NCBI GenBank assembly: GCA_027924585.1 | Contig: BSBM01002068.1 | Coordinates: 62,001 to 126,000, forward strand | DNA: 64,000 bases | Source of the DNA: Larix kaempferi | Lineage: Eukaryota > Streptophyta > Pinopsida > Pinales > Pinaceae | Reading direction: 5' to 3' | Part shown: piece after piece, positions 26,102-37,659 of the stretch | Layout of the letters: the number at the start of each line of letters is the position of its first letter | How positions within the stretch are numbered: the first letter of the stretch is position 1 | Program-made: the position numbers and the translations under genes | Notes under the pieces: generated by a model | Database searches by the model: none | What the model was told of the DNA's origin: nothing | Seen by the model: only the letters and a program-made list of their open reading frames with translations

Positions 26102-27516
26102 TTGCACTATTTCCAACACTCCCTCTCAACAAGGAAGGTATTCTTCGAACACTGTATTGTAATCTTGTTCTATCTTTGGTCGACCTATGAGGTGATGCCC
26201 TACGCAGCTACTATTCCAACATTCCCTCTTTGCCATGGAATGCCCCAAGTCGCATTACATGTAATGGCAACTAAAATTCCCATCAATCCTTCCCATTTTA
26301 TTTTCTCTTCTTGATAACCTAGTCAATTATGGGATTCCTCAAGAAGAGAGTTGATGTGCAACATCTTCGTCCTTTTAAAACATTCTCAGTCATGAAATAG
26401 AATACAATGCAATGCTGATAGTATGTACACCATATAGATGACGAAACTGAAAAAAGTTGTACAAAAATAATACTAGTAGTTATTAGAATACGGGAGCCCA
26501 CGATGTTGCAACGAATAGATGCATGAGAAGATTAGTAAATCTGCAACGCAGATGTTACAAATTCTACTCCACCGTGGATAGAATTGTGATGCAATCTCTT
26601 TGAGAAATGCAACAAACAGGGAATTGCATGGACAATTAAAATGAAGTGGTAGTTTAGCTAGGGATGTAATAACGGATGTGAGAGTTGATGTGCGGCAATG
26701 ATCGGGAATGTCTAGAAAATTCATGAAGCCATATGAGTTGATAGCAAGGCAAATGCAAGAAGGGAAGAAGTAGAAGTAAGAAGATGTTGCACATTGACTC
26801 GCTGCTTGATGAATCCAGTCATTGACTAGGTTTTCAAATGAGGCCACCAAGAAGAGAAAATCAAATGGGAAGGGTTGATTGGAAGTCGTCCTTGCTGTCC
26901 TAACAATATGGCACACAAGAATTAGTGTGGTGCATCATTCGACCATAAGGAGAAAGGATAGAAAGTACTCAGTACTATTTTTTAGGATAAAATAAAGAAA
27001 ATCTATAAGAAAGAACAAGAGCAACAAATGAATACGGAATGACACCATTTTAATTAGTGTTTACAATTGATTAACTATCATTGACCTTTTTAATGTTTAT
27101 AGCAGCATAACCAGGATCACTAAAAGAATGGCAAAGCACATAAACAAAATGAGTGTGGAGCTCGTTTAACCTTGATGATAAAAACAACCATCTCCCAACC
27201 ATAGACAAAGCTCTTTATCTCCCCCGAGCTCAGATCTTCCAATAGAGAACGATGTACATCCAGATAGTAGTAGCGCAAACCCTAGAAAACAGGAGAGTAA
27301 CTTCTCAAATAGTGGAGAACCCCCAAAAATATGTCTCTTAACTGTAGTAGCGAACCTCTCTTGGCTAGAGCGAACATGCTTGAGCGAATGACCAAATGAG
27401 AGGCCGAAGACTCTATTTATACAAGTCAAATGGTGATTGTTTCCCTTACTGGTTCGACCTAACTTTCCCTAACTAGGCCGACTTGACTGGGGTATTTCTA
27501 CTCCCTAACTAGGCCG
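26102..27516 (-). repeat. Array A unit 17, truncated last unit
   Basis: Sister of unit 16 but without its 74-bp core deletion. A sequence continues to about 27501, then CCCTAACTAGGCCGA is repeated (27466-27480 and 27502-27516) and the sequence switches to B-derived pieces. TATA box at 27413-27421 (minus). Confidence 0.85.
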
Positions 27517-27613
27517 ATCAATCTTCATGCATCTGCTCAATGGAGTTTATTCACCACTCCTAGTTGGCCACCCCGAAGATGATCCCATGAATAACAAATA
27601 CCCTGTATAAATA
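27495..27613. other. Scrambled junction between array A and array B
   Basis: After A sequence and the duplicated CCCTAACTAGGCCGA, positions 27515-27540 match the B segment ending ATGCATCTGCTCAA. Without transition, 27541-27611 then match another B segment (GGAGTTTATTCACC onward to CCTGTATAAAT) that normally lies about 300 bp further on. The next base begins the inverted repeat. At least three breakpoints therefore lie within 120 bp. Confidence 0.8.
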
Positions 27614-27714
27614 ACTATGTGAGATGTTTCTCCCTGTTTTCTTGGGTTTGCGCTACTACATACGGATAGTAGTAGCGCAAACCCAAGAAAACAGGGAGAA
27701 ACATCTCACATAGT
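27614..27714. repeat. Perfect 45-bp inverted repeat with 11-bp spacer at the start of array B
   Basis: The left arm is 27614-27658 and the right arm 27670-27714; I checked them base by base and found all 45 positions complementary. The spacer CATACGGATAG and the right arm are ordinary B core sequence, also seen at about 42602 onward. The left arm is thus an inverted copy of the right. The B-series copy at 42.6 kb has no such left arm. The likely origin is a fold-back or template-switch event during repair. Confidence 0.95.
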
Positions 27715-28118
27715 GGAGAACCCCAAAAAATCAGTCTCTTAACTGAAGTAGCGAACCTCTCTTGGCTAGAGCGAACTTGCTTGAGTGGATGACGAAATGA
27801 GAGGTGGAACTCTCTATTTATGCACATCAAAGGGTGCCTTTTTTCCTGATTGGGCCGACCTAACTTTCCCTAACTGCGCCGACCTGACAGGGGCAGTTCT
27901 GCCCATTGTTTGGGGCAAATTGCCCACTGCTTTGGGGTTGTTTACCCACTGGGCCGACTTGTCTTGGGGGAGTACAAAAAATTACATTTAATAAATCTTT
28001 TCTTTGTGATTTCACCCCTAGGTTTATATTGAGTGTTTTACATGATCAAATACATTGACATGTTGTACCATAGGAGGTACATTAACAAGATGAAATACAA
28101 TAAGAATAAATTTGGAAG
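27659..28118 (-). repeat. Array B leading core (long type)
   Basis: Most of a long-type core without its leader-distal part, beginning at the inverted-repeat spacer. It holds a TATA-like site at 27814-27822 (CATAAATAG on minus) and the full set of upstream motifs at 27841-27966. Confidence 0.85.
27841..27966 (-). promoter_or_regulatory. Promoter-like motif cluster upstream of the core TATA box (reference B copy)
   Basis: In plus coordinates, GCCGAC occurs at 27854-27859, 27878-27883 and 27953-27958. Two short palindromes occur: GGGCAG-TT-CTGCCC at 27891-27904 and GGGCAA-A-TTGCCC at 27913-27925. On the minus strand these lie about 30-140 bp upstream of the TATA-like site. GCCGAC contains the CCGAC core of plant DRE/CRT elements, and TGGGCC resembles site II/TCP elements; this is motif resemblance only. 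Array A has a more degraded version. Confidence 0.35.
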
Positions 28119-28390
28119 TTGCACTGTTTCCAACACTCCTTCTCAACAAGGAAGGTATTCTTCAAACACTGTATTCTAATCTTATTCTTTCTTTGGTCGA
28201 CCTATGAGGTGATGCCCCATGCAGCTACTACCCCAACAATCCCTCTTGGCCAAGGAGGTATCATCAACATTATCATACTGAAACACATCTCGATATCATA
28301 TGTACATCACAGTTATCTCTAAGCTCTCTATATCATAAGGAAGGTCTTGCAACACAATCATAGATAGTCGAGAAGTGTCAACAAATCCAT

Positions 28391-28662
28391 AGGTGAGTCA
28401 CACATGCATCAACTCAAGAACTCTGCATAGTCCATCGGAGAGTCTATCATGCATCAATCCAATGTGCTTAGCTCAACCCAGTCCATTGGAGAATATGCAC
28501 TAGCTCAACGACTTTGCCATATCCATAGGTGAGTCACACGTGCATCAACTCAAGTACTCTGCATAGTCCATCGGAGAGTCTATCATGCATCAATCCGATG
28601 TGCTTAGCTCAACCCACTCCAGCGGGTGCCTACATCATCAACACTCCCTCTTAGCTAGAGAG
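28391..28662. repeat. Tandem duplication, period 136 bp, in B unit 1
   Basis: AGGTGAGTCACAC starts at 28391 and again at 28527, with the following sequence repeated at a few mismatches. Other B units have one copy. The same duplication is in unit 8 at 43333 and 43469. Confidence 0.85.
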
Positions 28663-28730
28663 TTATCATCACGTCGGAACACATCTTGTTATCATAAACG
28701 GGTCCATTCTAACACAGGAAATAAGCAAGT

Positions 28731-28796
28731 TCCACAAAGGAACCATCCCACAATAGAACACACTCCACAAAGGAACCATCCCACAATGGGACACAC
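28731..28796. repeat. Tandem duplication, period 33 bp, in B unit 1
   Basis: Two copies (28731-28763 and 28764-28796) begin TCCACAAAGGAACCATCCC and differ at ATAGAAC versus ATGGGAC. Unit 8 has the same pair at 43673-43738; most other B units have one copy. Confidence 0.9.
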
Positions 28797-29997
28797 TCCA
28801 CAAGCGAATAGAATAACAATTATGAATGGAGTCTATTCACAACTCCTAGTGTGCCACCCTGAAGATGATCCTATGAATAACAAATACCCTGTATAAATCT
28901 ATAACACACATCAACTCCTATTTGGATGACCTGAAGATGAATCCCACGAATGAAAAACATCCTGTAGAAATCCGCAACGCGATGAGATCGAGCCGCCGTC
29001 GAGAAACAATATACTCTTCCAACCTTCATGCTGGGCGAGACATGGCACCGGAAGTTGTTCAGGCAGTCCAAATCATAAGCAAGCAACTAGCAAACAAGTT
29101 GGAATATTGATATGTATGCAAAATAAAATAAAACCTTTAACTGAAAGCAATAAAAAGCAGGTAATATCTGGCCACACGTTTGGATGAAGTGTTCCCACAT
29201 GTCCTAGAGGTAGTTATCTTCCCACAGGAGGCTTGCAACGCAGTCCAACGAGTAAATGCAACTATGTAGTAAATCATAGATACTAAGCGTGGGCTGCAGG
29301 AATCTATCGTGCAGGTAAGGGACCATCGAGAGCAGAAAAAAAGGAGGGAATTCGAAGCACAATAGAAAAAAGGTAAACTCGTAGTTGTCTGACCTGAAGA
29401 TGAATCCCATGAATGATAAACACCCTGTAGAAATCCGCAACGCAATCTAATCGAGTCGCTCTCTAGAAACCTACTCTCCTATAACCTGACAATGGAAGTT
29501 GATCAGGCTCTCCAAATCCTAAGCTGAGTTGAGCCTTGACCTTGTTAATGTTTATAGCAGCATAACCAGGATCACTAAAAGAATGGCAAAGCACAGAAAC
29601 AAAATGAGTGTCGAGCTCGTTTAAACCATGATGATAATTACAATCATCTCCCAACCATAGACAAAGCTATTTGTCTCCCCCGAGCTCAGACCTTCCAATA
29701 GAGAACAATGTACATCCGGATAGTAGTAGCGCAAACCCAAGAAAACAAGGGAGAAACTTCTCCAATAGTGGAGAACCCCCAAAAATGAGTCTCTTAACTG
29801 AAGTAGCGAACCTCTCTTGGCTAAAGCGAACTTGCTTGAGAGAATGACGAAATGAGAGGTCGAACTCTCTATTTATACACATCAAAGGGTGACTTTTTTA
29901 CTGACTGGGCCGACCTGACTTTCCCTAACTGCGCTGACCTGATCAAATACATTGACATCTTGTCCCATAGGAGGTACAATAACATTAAAGTTTGAAG

Positions 29998-31972
29998 TTG
30001 CACTATTTCCAACACTCCCTCTCAACAAGGAAGGTATTCTTCGAACACTGTACTCTAATCTTATTCTTTCTTTGGACGACCTATGAGGTAATGCCCCATG
30101 CAGCTACTACGGCAACACTTCCTCTTGGACATGGAGATATCATGAGCATTATCATACTGAAACACATCTCGTTATCATATGTACATCACAGTTATCTCTA
30201 ACCTCTCTATATCATAAGGAAGGTCTTACAACACTATCACAGTTAGTCGAGGAGTGTCAACAAATCAATCTTCATGCATCTGCTCAATACAGTCCATCGG
30301 AGAACATGCACTAGCTCCACGACTCTGCCCTATCCATAGGTGAGTCACACGTGCATCAGCTCAAGAACTGTGCACAGTCCATCGGAGAGTCTATCATGCA
30401 TCGATACAATGTGCTCAGCTCAACCCAGTCCATCGGGTGCCTACATCATCAACACTCCCTCTTAGCTAGAGAGGTATTATCACGTCGGAACACATCTTGT
30501 TATCATAAGAGGGTCCATTCCCACACAGGGAATAAGCACGTTCCACAAAGGAACCATCCCACAAAGGGACACACTCCAGAAAGGAATAGAATAACAATTT
30601 TTAATGGAGTTTATTCACCACTCCTAGTTGGCCACCCTGAAGATGATCCCATGAATAACAAACACCCTGTATAAATCTACAACACACATCAACTCCTATT
30701 TGGATGACCTGAAGATGAATCCCACGAATGACAAACATTCTGTAGAAATCCCCAACGCGATGAGACCGAGGCGCCCTCGAGAAACCATACCTCCAACCTT
30801 CATGCTGGCCGAGACATGGCACTGGAAGTTGTTCAGGCATTCCAAATCCTAACCAAGCAACTAGAAAACAAGTTGGAAGATTGATACATATGCGAAATAT
30901 AATAACACCTTGAATTGAAAGCAATAACAAGCAGGTAATATCCGGCCACACGTTTGGATGAAGTGTTCCCACACGTCCTAGAGGTAGTTATCTTCCTACA
31001 AGATGCTTGCAACGGAGTCCTGCGAGTAAATGCAACTACGTAGTAAATCATAGATACTAAGTGTGGGTTGCAGGAATACATCGTGCAGGTAGAGGACCAC
31101 CGAGAGCAGAGAAAAAGGAGGGAATTCGAAGCACAATAGAAAAAAGGTAAACTCGTAGTTGTCTGACCTGAAGATGATTCCCATGAATGAAACACCCTGT
31201 AGAAATATGCAACGCAATCTAATCGAGGCGCTTTCTAGAAACCCTACTCTCCGCTAAACTTCATGTTGGGCAGAACCTGACAATTGAAGTTGATCAGGCT
31301 CTCGAAATCCTAAGCTGAGTTGAGGCTTGACCTTGTTAATGTTTATAGCAGCATAACCAGGATAAGTAAAAGAATTGCAGAGCACAGAAACAAAAGGACT
31401 GTCGAGCTCGTTTAAACCATAATGATAAGAACAAACATCTCCCAACCATAGACAAAGCTATTTGTCTCCGCCGAGCTCAAACCTTCTAATAGAGAACGCT
31501 GTACATCCGGATAGTAGTAGCGCAAAGCCAAGAAAACAAGGGAGAATCTTCTCCAATAGTGGAGAACCCAAAAAATGAGTCTCTTAATTGAAGTAGCGAA
31601 CCTCTCTGGGCTAGAGCAAACTTGCCTGAGTGAATGACCAAATGAGAGATTGAACTCTCTATTTATACACATCAAAGGGTGACTTTTTTCCTGATTGGGC
31701 CAACCTAACTTTCCCTAACAGCGTCGACCTGACTGGGGCAGTTCTGCCCATTGTTTGGGGCAAATTGCCCGCTCTTTTGGGGCCGTTTACCCGCTGGGCC
31801 GACTTGTCTTGGGGGAATATAAAAAATTACGTTTACTAAATCTTTTCTTTTTGATTTCACCCCTAGGTTTACATTGATTCTTTCAAGTGTTTTACATGAT
31901 CAAATACATTGACATCTTGTCCCATAGGAGGTACAATAATAAGATGAAATACAATAACAATAACTTCCGAAG
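29998..31972 (-). repeat. Array B unit 2 (1975 bp, long core)
   Basis: Counterpart of unit 9. Diagnostic features include CACAAAGGGACAC (about 30571) and an 'AACAGCGTCGACC' core variant near 31718. TATA box of its core at 31669-31677 (minus). Confidence 0.9.
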
Positions 31973-33949
31973 TTGCACTATTTCCAACACTCCCTCTCAA
32001 CAAGGAAGGTATTCTTCGAACACTGTATTCTAATCTTATTCTTTCTTGGTCGACCTATGAGGTGATGCCCCATGCAACTACTACCCCAACACTCCCTCTT
32101 GGCCATGGAGGTATCATCAGCATTATCATACCGAAACACATCTCGATATCTTATGTACATCACAGTTATCTCTAACCTCTGTATATCACAAGGAAGGTCT
32201 TACGACACAATCACGGTTAGTCGAGAAGTGTCAACAAATCAATCTTCATGCATCTGCTCAATCGAGTCCATCAGATAACATGCACTAGCTCCACGACTCT
32301 GCCCTATCCATAGGTGAGTCACACGTGTATCAGCTCATGAACTGTGCACAATCCATCGGATAGTCTATCATGCATCAATACAATGTGCTCAGCTCAATCC
32401 AATTCGTCGGGTGCCTACATCATCAACACTCCTTCTTAGCTAGAGAGTTATCATCACGTGAGAACACATCTTGTTATCATAAGAGGGTCCATTCCGACAC
32501 AGGGAATAAGCACGTTCCACAAAGGAACCATCCCACAATGGGACACACTCGACAAACGAATAGAATAACAATTATGAATGGAGTTTATTCACCACTCCTA
32601 GTTGGCCACCCGGAAGATGATCCCATGAATAACAAACACCCTGTATAAATCTACAACACACATCAACTCCTATTTGGATGACCTGGAGATGAATCCCACG
32701 AATGACAAACATCCTGTAGAAATCCGCAACGCGATGAGACCGAGGGTCCCTCGAGAAACCATAAACTCCAACCTTCATGGTGGCCGAGACATGGCACTGG
32801 AAGTTGTTCAGGCAGTCCAAATCCTCAGCAAGCAACTAGCAAAGAAGTTGGAAGATTGATACATATGCAAAATAAAATAAAACCTTGAACTGAAAGCAAT
32901 AACAAGTAGAAAATATCTGGCCACAGGTTTGGATGAAGTGTTCCCACATGTCCTAGAGGTAGTTATCTTCCCACAGGATGCTTGCAACGTAGTCCAACGA
33001 GTAAATGCAACTATGTAGTAAATCATAGATACTAAGTGTGGGTTGCAGGAATCTATTTTGCAGGTAGAGGACCACCGAGAGCGAGAAAATGTAGGGAATC
33101 CGAAGCACAATAGAAAAATGTTAAACTCGTAGTTGTTTGACCTGAAGATGAATCCCATGAATGATAAACACCCTCTAGAAATCCGCAACGCAATCTAATC
33201 GAGGCGTTCTCTGGAAACCCTACTCTCCTATAAACTACATGTTGCGCAGAACCTGACAATGGAAGTTGACCAGGCTCTCCAAATCCTAAGCTGAATTGAG
33301 ACTTGTCCTTGTTAATGTTTATAGCAGCATAACCAGGATCACTTAAAGAATGGCAAAGCACAGAAACAAAACAAGTGTCGAGCTCGTTTAAACCATGATG
33401 ATAAGAACAATCATCTCCCAACCATAGACAAAGCTATTTGTCTCCCCCGAGCTCAAACCTTCTAATAGATAACGATGTACATTCGGATAGTAGTAGCGCA
33501 AACCCAAAAAAACAAGGGAGAGACTTCTCCAATAGTGGAGAACCCCCAAAAATCAGTCTCTTAACTGAAGTAGCAAACCTCTCTTGGCTAGAGCAAGCTT
33601 GCTTAAGTGAATGACCAAATGAGAGGTCGAACTCTCTCTTTATAGACATCAAAGGGTGACTTTTTTCCTGACCGGGCCAACCTAACTTTCCCTAACTGCG
33701 CCGACGTAACTAGGGCAGTTCTGCGGATTTTTTGGGACAAATTGCCCACTGTTTTGGGGGCGTTTACCCGCTGGGCTGACTTGTCTTGGGGGAATACAAA
33801 AAACTACGTTTACTAAATCTTTTCTTTGAGATTTCACCCCTAGGTTTACATTGATCCTTTCAAGTGTTTTACATGATCAAATACATTGACATCTTGTCCC
33901 ATAGGGGGTAGAATAACAAGATGAAATAAAATAACAATAATTTCTGAAG
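31973..33949 (-). repeat. Array B unit 3 (1977 bp, long core)
   Basis: Counterpart of unit 10: the first 300 bp are nearly identical in both. The core TATA is altered to TATAAAGAG (minus, about 33636-33644). Confidence 0.9.
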
Positions 33950-35740
33950 TTGCACTATTTCCAACACTCCCTCTCAACAAGGGAGGTTTTCTTCGAACAC
34001 TGTATTCTAATCTTATTCTTTCTTTGGTCGACCTATGTGGTGATGCCCCATGCAGCAACTACCCCAACAGTCCCTCTTGGCCAAGAGGGTATCATCATCT
34101 TTATCATACTGAAACACATCTCGATATCATATCAGAGTTATCTCTAACCTCTCTATATCATAAGGAAGGTGTTGCCACACAATCACAGTTAGTCGAGAAG
34201 TGTCAACAAATCCATCTTCATGCATCTCCTCAATCCAGTCCATCGGAGAACATGCACTAGCTCCACGACTCAGCCCTATCCATAGGTGAGTTACACGTGC
34301 ATCAGCTCAAGAACTCTGCACAGTCCATCGGAGAGTCTATCATGCGTAAATACAATGTGCTCAGCTCAACCCATTCCATCAGATGCCTACATCATCAACA
34401 CTCCCTCTTAGCTAGAGAGGTATCATCACGTCAGAACACATCTTGTTATCATAAGCGGGTCCATTCCAACACAGGGAATAAGCAAGTTCCACAAAGGAAC
34501 CATCGCACAATGGGACACACTCCACAAAGGAAAGGAATAACAATTATGAATGGAGTTTATTCACCACTCCTAGTTGGCCACCCCGAAGATGATCCCATGA
34601 ATAACAAATACCCTGTATAAATGTACAACACACATCAACTCCTATTTGGATGACCTGAAGATGAATCCCACGAATGATAAACATCCTGTAGAACTCCGCA
34701 ACGCGATGAGACCGAGGCGCCCTCGAGAAACCATATACTCCTCCAACCTTCATGCTCGCCATGACATGGCACTGGAAGTTGTTCAGGCAATCCAACTCGT
34801 AAGCGAGCAACTAGCAAACAAGTTGGAAGATTGACACATATGCAAAATAAAATAAAACCTTGAACGGAAAGCAATAACAAGCAGGTAATATCTGGCCACA
34901 CGTTTGGATGAAGTGTTGCCACATGTCCTATAGGTAGTTATCTTCGCACAGGAGGCTTGCAACGCAGTCCAGCGAGTAAATGCAACTATGTGGTAAATCA
35001 TAGATACTAAGTGTGGGTTGCAAGATTCTATCGTGCAGGTAGAGGACCACCGAGAGCAGAGAAAAAGGAGAGAATCCAAAGCACAATAGAAAAAAGGTAA
35101 ACCCATAGTTGTTTGACCTAAAGATAAATCCCATGAATTATAAACACCCTGTAGAAATCCGCAACGCAATCTAATCGAGGCACTCTTTAGAAAGCCTACT
35201 CCCCTCTAAACTGCATGTTGGGCAGAACCCGACAATGGAAGTTGATCAGTCTCTCCAAATCCTAAGTTGAGCTGAGCCTTGACCTTGTTAATGTTTATAG
35301 CAGCATAATCAGGATCACTAAAAGAATGGAAAAGCACAGAAACAAAATGAGTGTCGAGCTCGTTTAAACCATGATGATAATTACAATCATCTCCCAACCA
35401 TAGACAAAGCTATTTGTCTCCCCCGAGATCAGACCTTCCAATAGAGAACAAAGTACATCCGAATAGTAGTAGCGCAAACCCAAGAAAACAAGGGAGAAAC
35501 TGCTCCAATAGTGGAGAACCCCAAAAAATCAGTCTCTTAGCTGAAGTAGCGAACCTCTCTTTGCTAGATCGAACTTGCTTAAGAGAATGGCGAAATGAGA
35601 GGTCGAACTCTCTATTTATACGCATCAGAGGGTGACTTTTTTCCTGACAGGGCCGACCTGACTTTCCCTAATTGCGCCGGCCTGATCAAACACATTGACA
35701 TCTTGTCCCATAGGAGGTACAATAACAATAAAGTCTGAAG
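33950..35740 (-). repeat. Array B unit 4 (1791 bp, short core)
   Basis: Counterpart of units 11 and 15, which have exactly the same length. The core jumps from GCCGGCCTGA to TCAAACACATTGAC at about 35689, losing the promoter-like cluster. The TATA box remains at 35612-35620 (minus). Confidence 0.9.
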
Positions 35741-37659
35741 TTGCACTATTTCCAACACTCCCTCTCAACAAGGAAGGTATTCTTCGAACACTCTATTCTA
35801 ACCTTATTGTTTATTTGGTCGACCTATGAGGTGATGCCCCATGCAGCTACTACCCCAACACTCCCTCTTGGCCATGGAGGTATCATCAGCATTATCATAC
35901 CGAAACACATCTCGATATCATATGTAGATCACAGTTATCTCTAACCTCTCTATATCACAAGGAAGGTCTTACGACACAATCACGGTTAGTCGAGAAGTGT
36001 CAACAAATCAATCTTCATGCATCTGCTTAATCGAGTCCATCGGATAACATGCACTAGCTCCACGACTCTGCCCTATCCATAGGTGAGTCACACGTGCATC
36101 AGCTCATGAACTGTGCACAGTCCATCGGATAGTCTATCATGCATCAATACAATGTGCTCAGCTCAACACAATTCGTCGGGTGCCTACATCATCCACTCCC
36201 TCTTAGCTAGAGAGTTATGATCGCGTCGGAAAACATCTTGTTATTATAAGAGGGTCCATTCCGACACAGGGAATAAGCACGTTCCACAAAGGAACCATCC
36301 CACAATGGGACACACTCCAGAAAGGAATAGAATAATAATTATGAATGGAGTTTATTCACCACTCCTAGTTGGCCACCCTGAAGATGATCCCATGAATAAC
36401 AAACACCCTGTATAAATCTACAACACACATCAACTCCTATTTGGATGACCTGGAGATGAATCCCACGAATGACAAACATCCTGTAGAAATCCGCAACGCG
36501 ATGAGACCGAGGCTCCCTCGAGAAACCATATACTCCTCCAACCTTCATGGTGGCCGAGACATGGCACTGGAAGTTGTTCAGGCAGTCCAAATCCTAAGCA
36601 AGCAACTAGCAAAGAAGTTGGAAGATTGATACATATGCAAAATAAAATAAAAGCTTGAATTGAAAGCAATAATAAGCAGGTAATATCTGGCCACAGGTTT
36701 GAATGAAGTGTTCCCACATGTCCTAGAGGTAGTTATCTTCCCACAGGATGCTTGCAACGCAGTCCAACGAGTAAATTTAACTATGTAGTAAATCAAAGAT
36801 ACTAAGTGTGGGTTTGAGGAATCTATTGTGCAGGTAGAGGACCACCGAGAGCGAGAAAAAGTAGGGAATCCGAAGCACAATAGAAAAAGTTAAACTCGTA
36901 GCTGTTTGACCTGAAGATGAATCCCATGAATGATAAACACCCTTTAGAAATCCGCAACGCAATCTAATCGAGGCGTTCTCTAGAAACCCTACTCTCCTAT
37001 AAACTACATGTTGCGCAGAACCTGACAATGGAAGTTGACCAGGCTCTCCAAATCCCTGAAAGAATGGCAAAGCATAGAAACAAAATGAGTGTCGAGCTCG
37101 TTTAAACCATGATGATAAGAACAATCATCTCCCAACCATAGACAAAGCTATTTGTCCCCTCCGAGCTCAAACCTTCTAATAGATAACGATGTACATTCGG
37201 ATAGTAGTAGCGCAAACCCAAGAAAACAAGGGAGAAACTTCTCCAATAGTGGAGAACCCCCAAAAATCAGTCTCTTAACTGAAGTAGCGAAACTCTCTTG
37301 GCTAGAGCAAACTTGTTTAAGTGAATGACCAAATGAGAGGTCGAACTCTCTATTTATCATCAAAGGGTGACTTTTTCGTGACCGGGCCAACCTAACTTTC
37401 CCTAACTGCGCCGACCTAACTGGGGCATTTCTGCCCATTTTTTGGGACAAATTGCCCACTGTTTTGGGGGAGTTTACCCGCTGGGCCGACTTGTCTTGGG
37501 GGAATACATAAAACTACGTTTACTAAATCTTTTCTTTGAGATTTCACCCCTAGGTTTACATTGATTCTTTCAAGTGTTTTACATGATCAAATACAGTGAC
37601 GTCTTGTCCCATAGGAGGTAGAATAACAAGATGAAATAAAATAACAATAATTTCTGAAG
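35741..37659 (-). repeat. Array B unit 5 (1919 bp, long core with 55-bp deletion)
   Basis: At about 37055, AAATCC joins directly to CTGAAAG. The missing 55 bp would contain the minus-strand 3' end of the LTR-like core. Unit 17 has the same deletion at about 62491; unit 12, the positional counterpart, does not. Three bases are also lost by the TATA box (about 37358). Confidence 0.9.

Larger units (their letters stand above)
1..27516 (-). repeat. Array A: about 1.62-kb tandem repeat, one partial plus 17 units
   Basis: Head-to-tail repetition is visible by eye. The anchor TTGCACTATTTCCAACA (or a close variant) starts at 190, 1822, 3447, 5071, 6695, 8319, 9943, 11565, 13189, 14813, 16433, 18057, 19680, 21306, 22930, 24552 and 26102. 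Spacings are 1620-1632 bp except the last, 1550. Each unit has a 783-bp core shared with array B plus about 841 bp found only in A. The minus strand is given because the LTR-like signals (polypurine tract, TATA box) read that way. Units differ mostly by scattered substitutions; the first two are the most divergent, as expected of an array edge. No conventional gene is present. Confidence 0.95.
28119..29997 (-). repeat. Array B unit 1 (1879 bp, ends in short core)
   Basis: Counterpart of unit 8 (offset about 14.94 kb). Unique to this pair are a 136-bp tandem duplication and a 33-bp tandem duplication in the internal region, which lengthen an otherwise short-core unit. Confidence 0.9.

Noticed and set aside
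3818-26916. A minus-strand frame of about 147 codons (starting MCHIVRTARTT) recurring in most array A units.
   Set aside because: Across the copies I compared there are roughly 55-60 amino-acid changes, one nonsense change (unit 14) and two frameshifts (units 13, 15). That is about what neutral substitution predicts. The frame runs through a foldback arm and has no recognisable domain, so it is a passenger of sequence identity between units.
28440-28640. Short recurring CCAGTCCATCGG-type motifs in the B internal region as a minisatellite.
   Set aside because: About three copies per unit at uneven spacing of roughly 50-100 bp with different flanks; suggestive of old local duplication but too irregular to call as a separate array.
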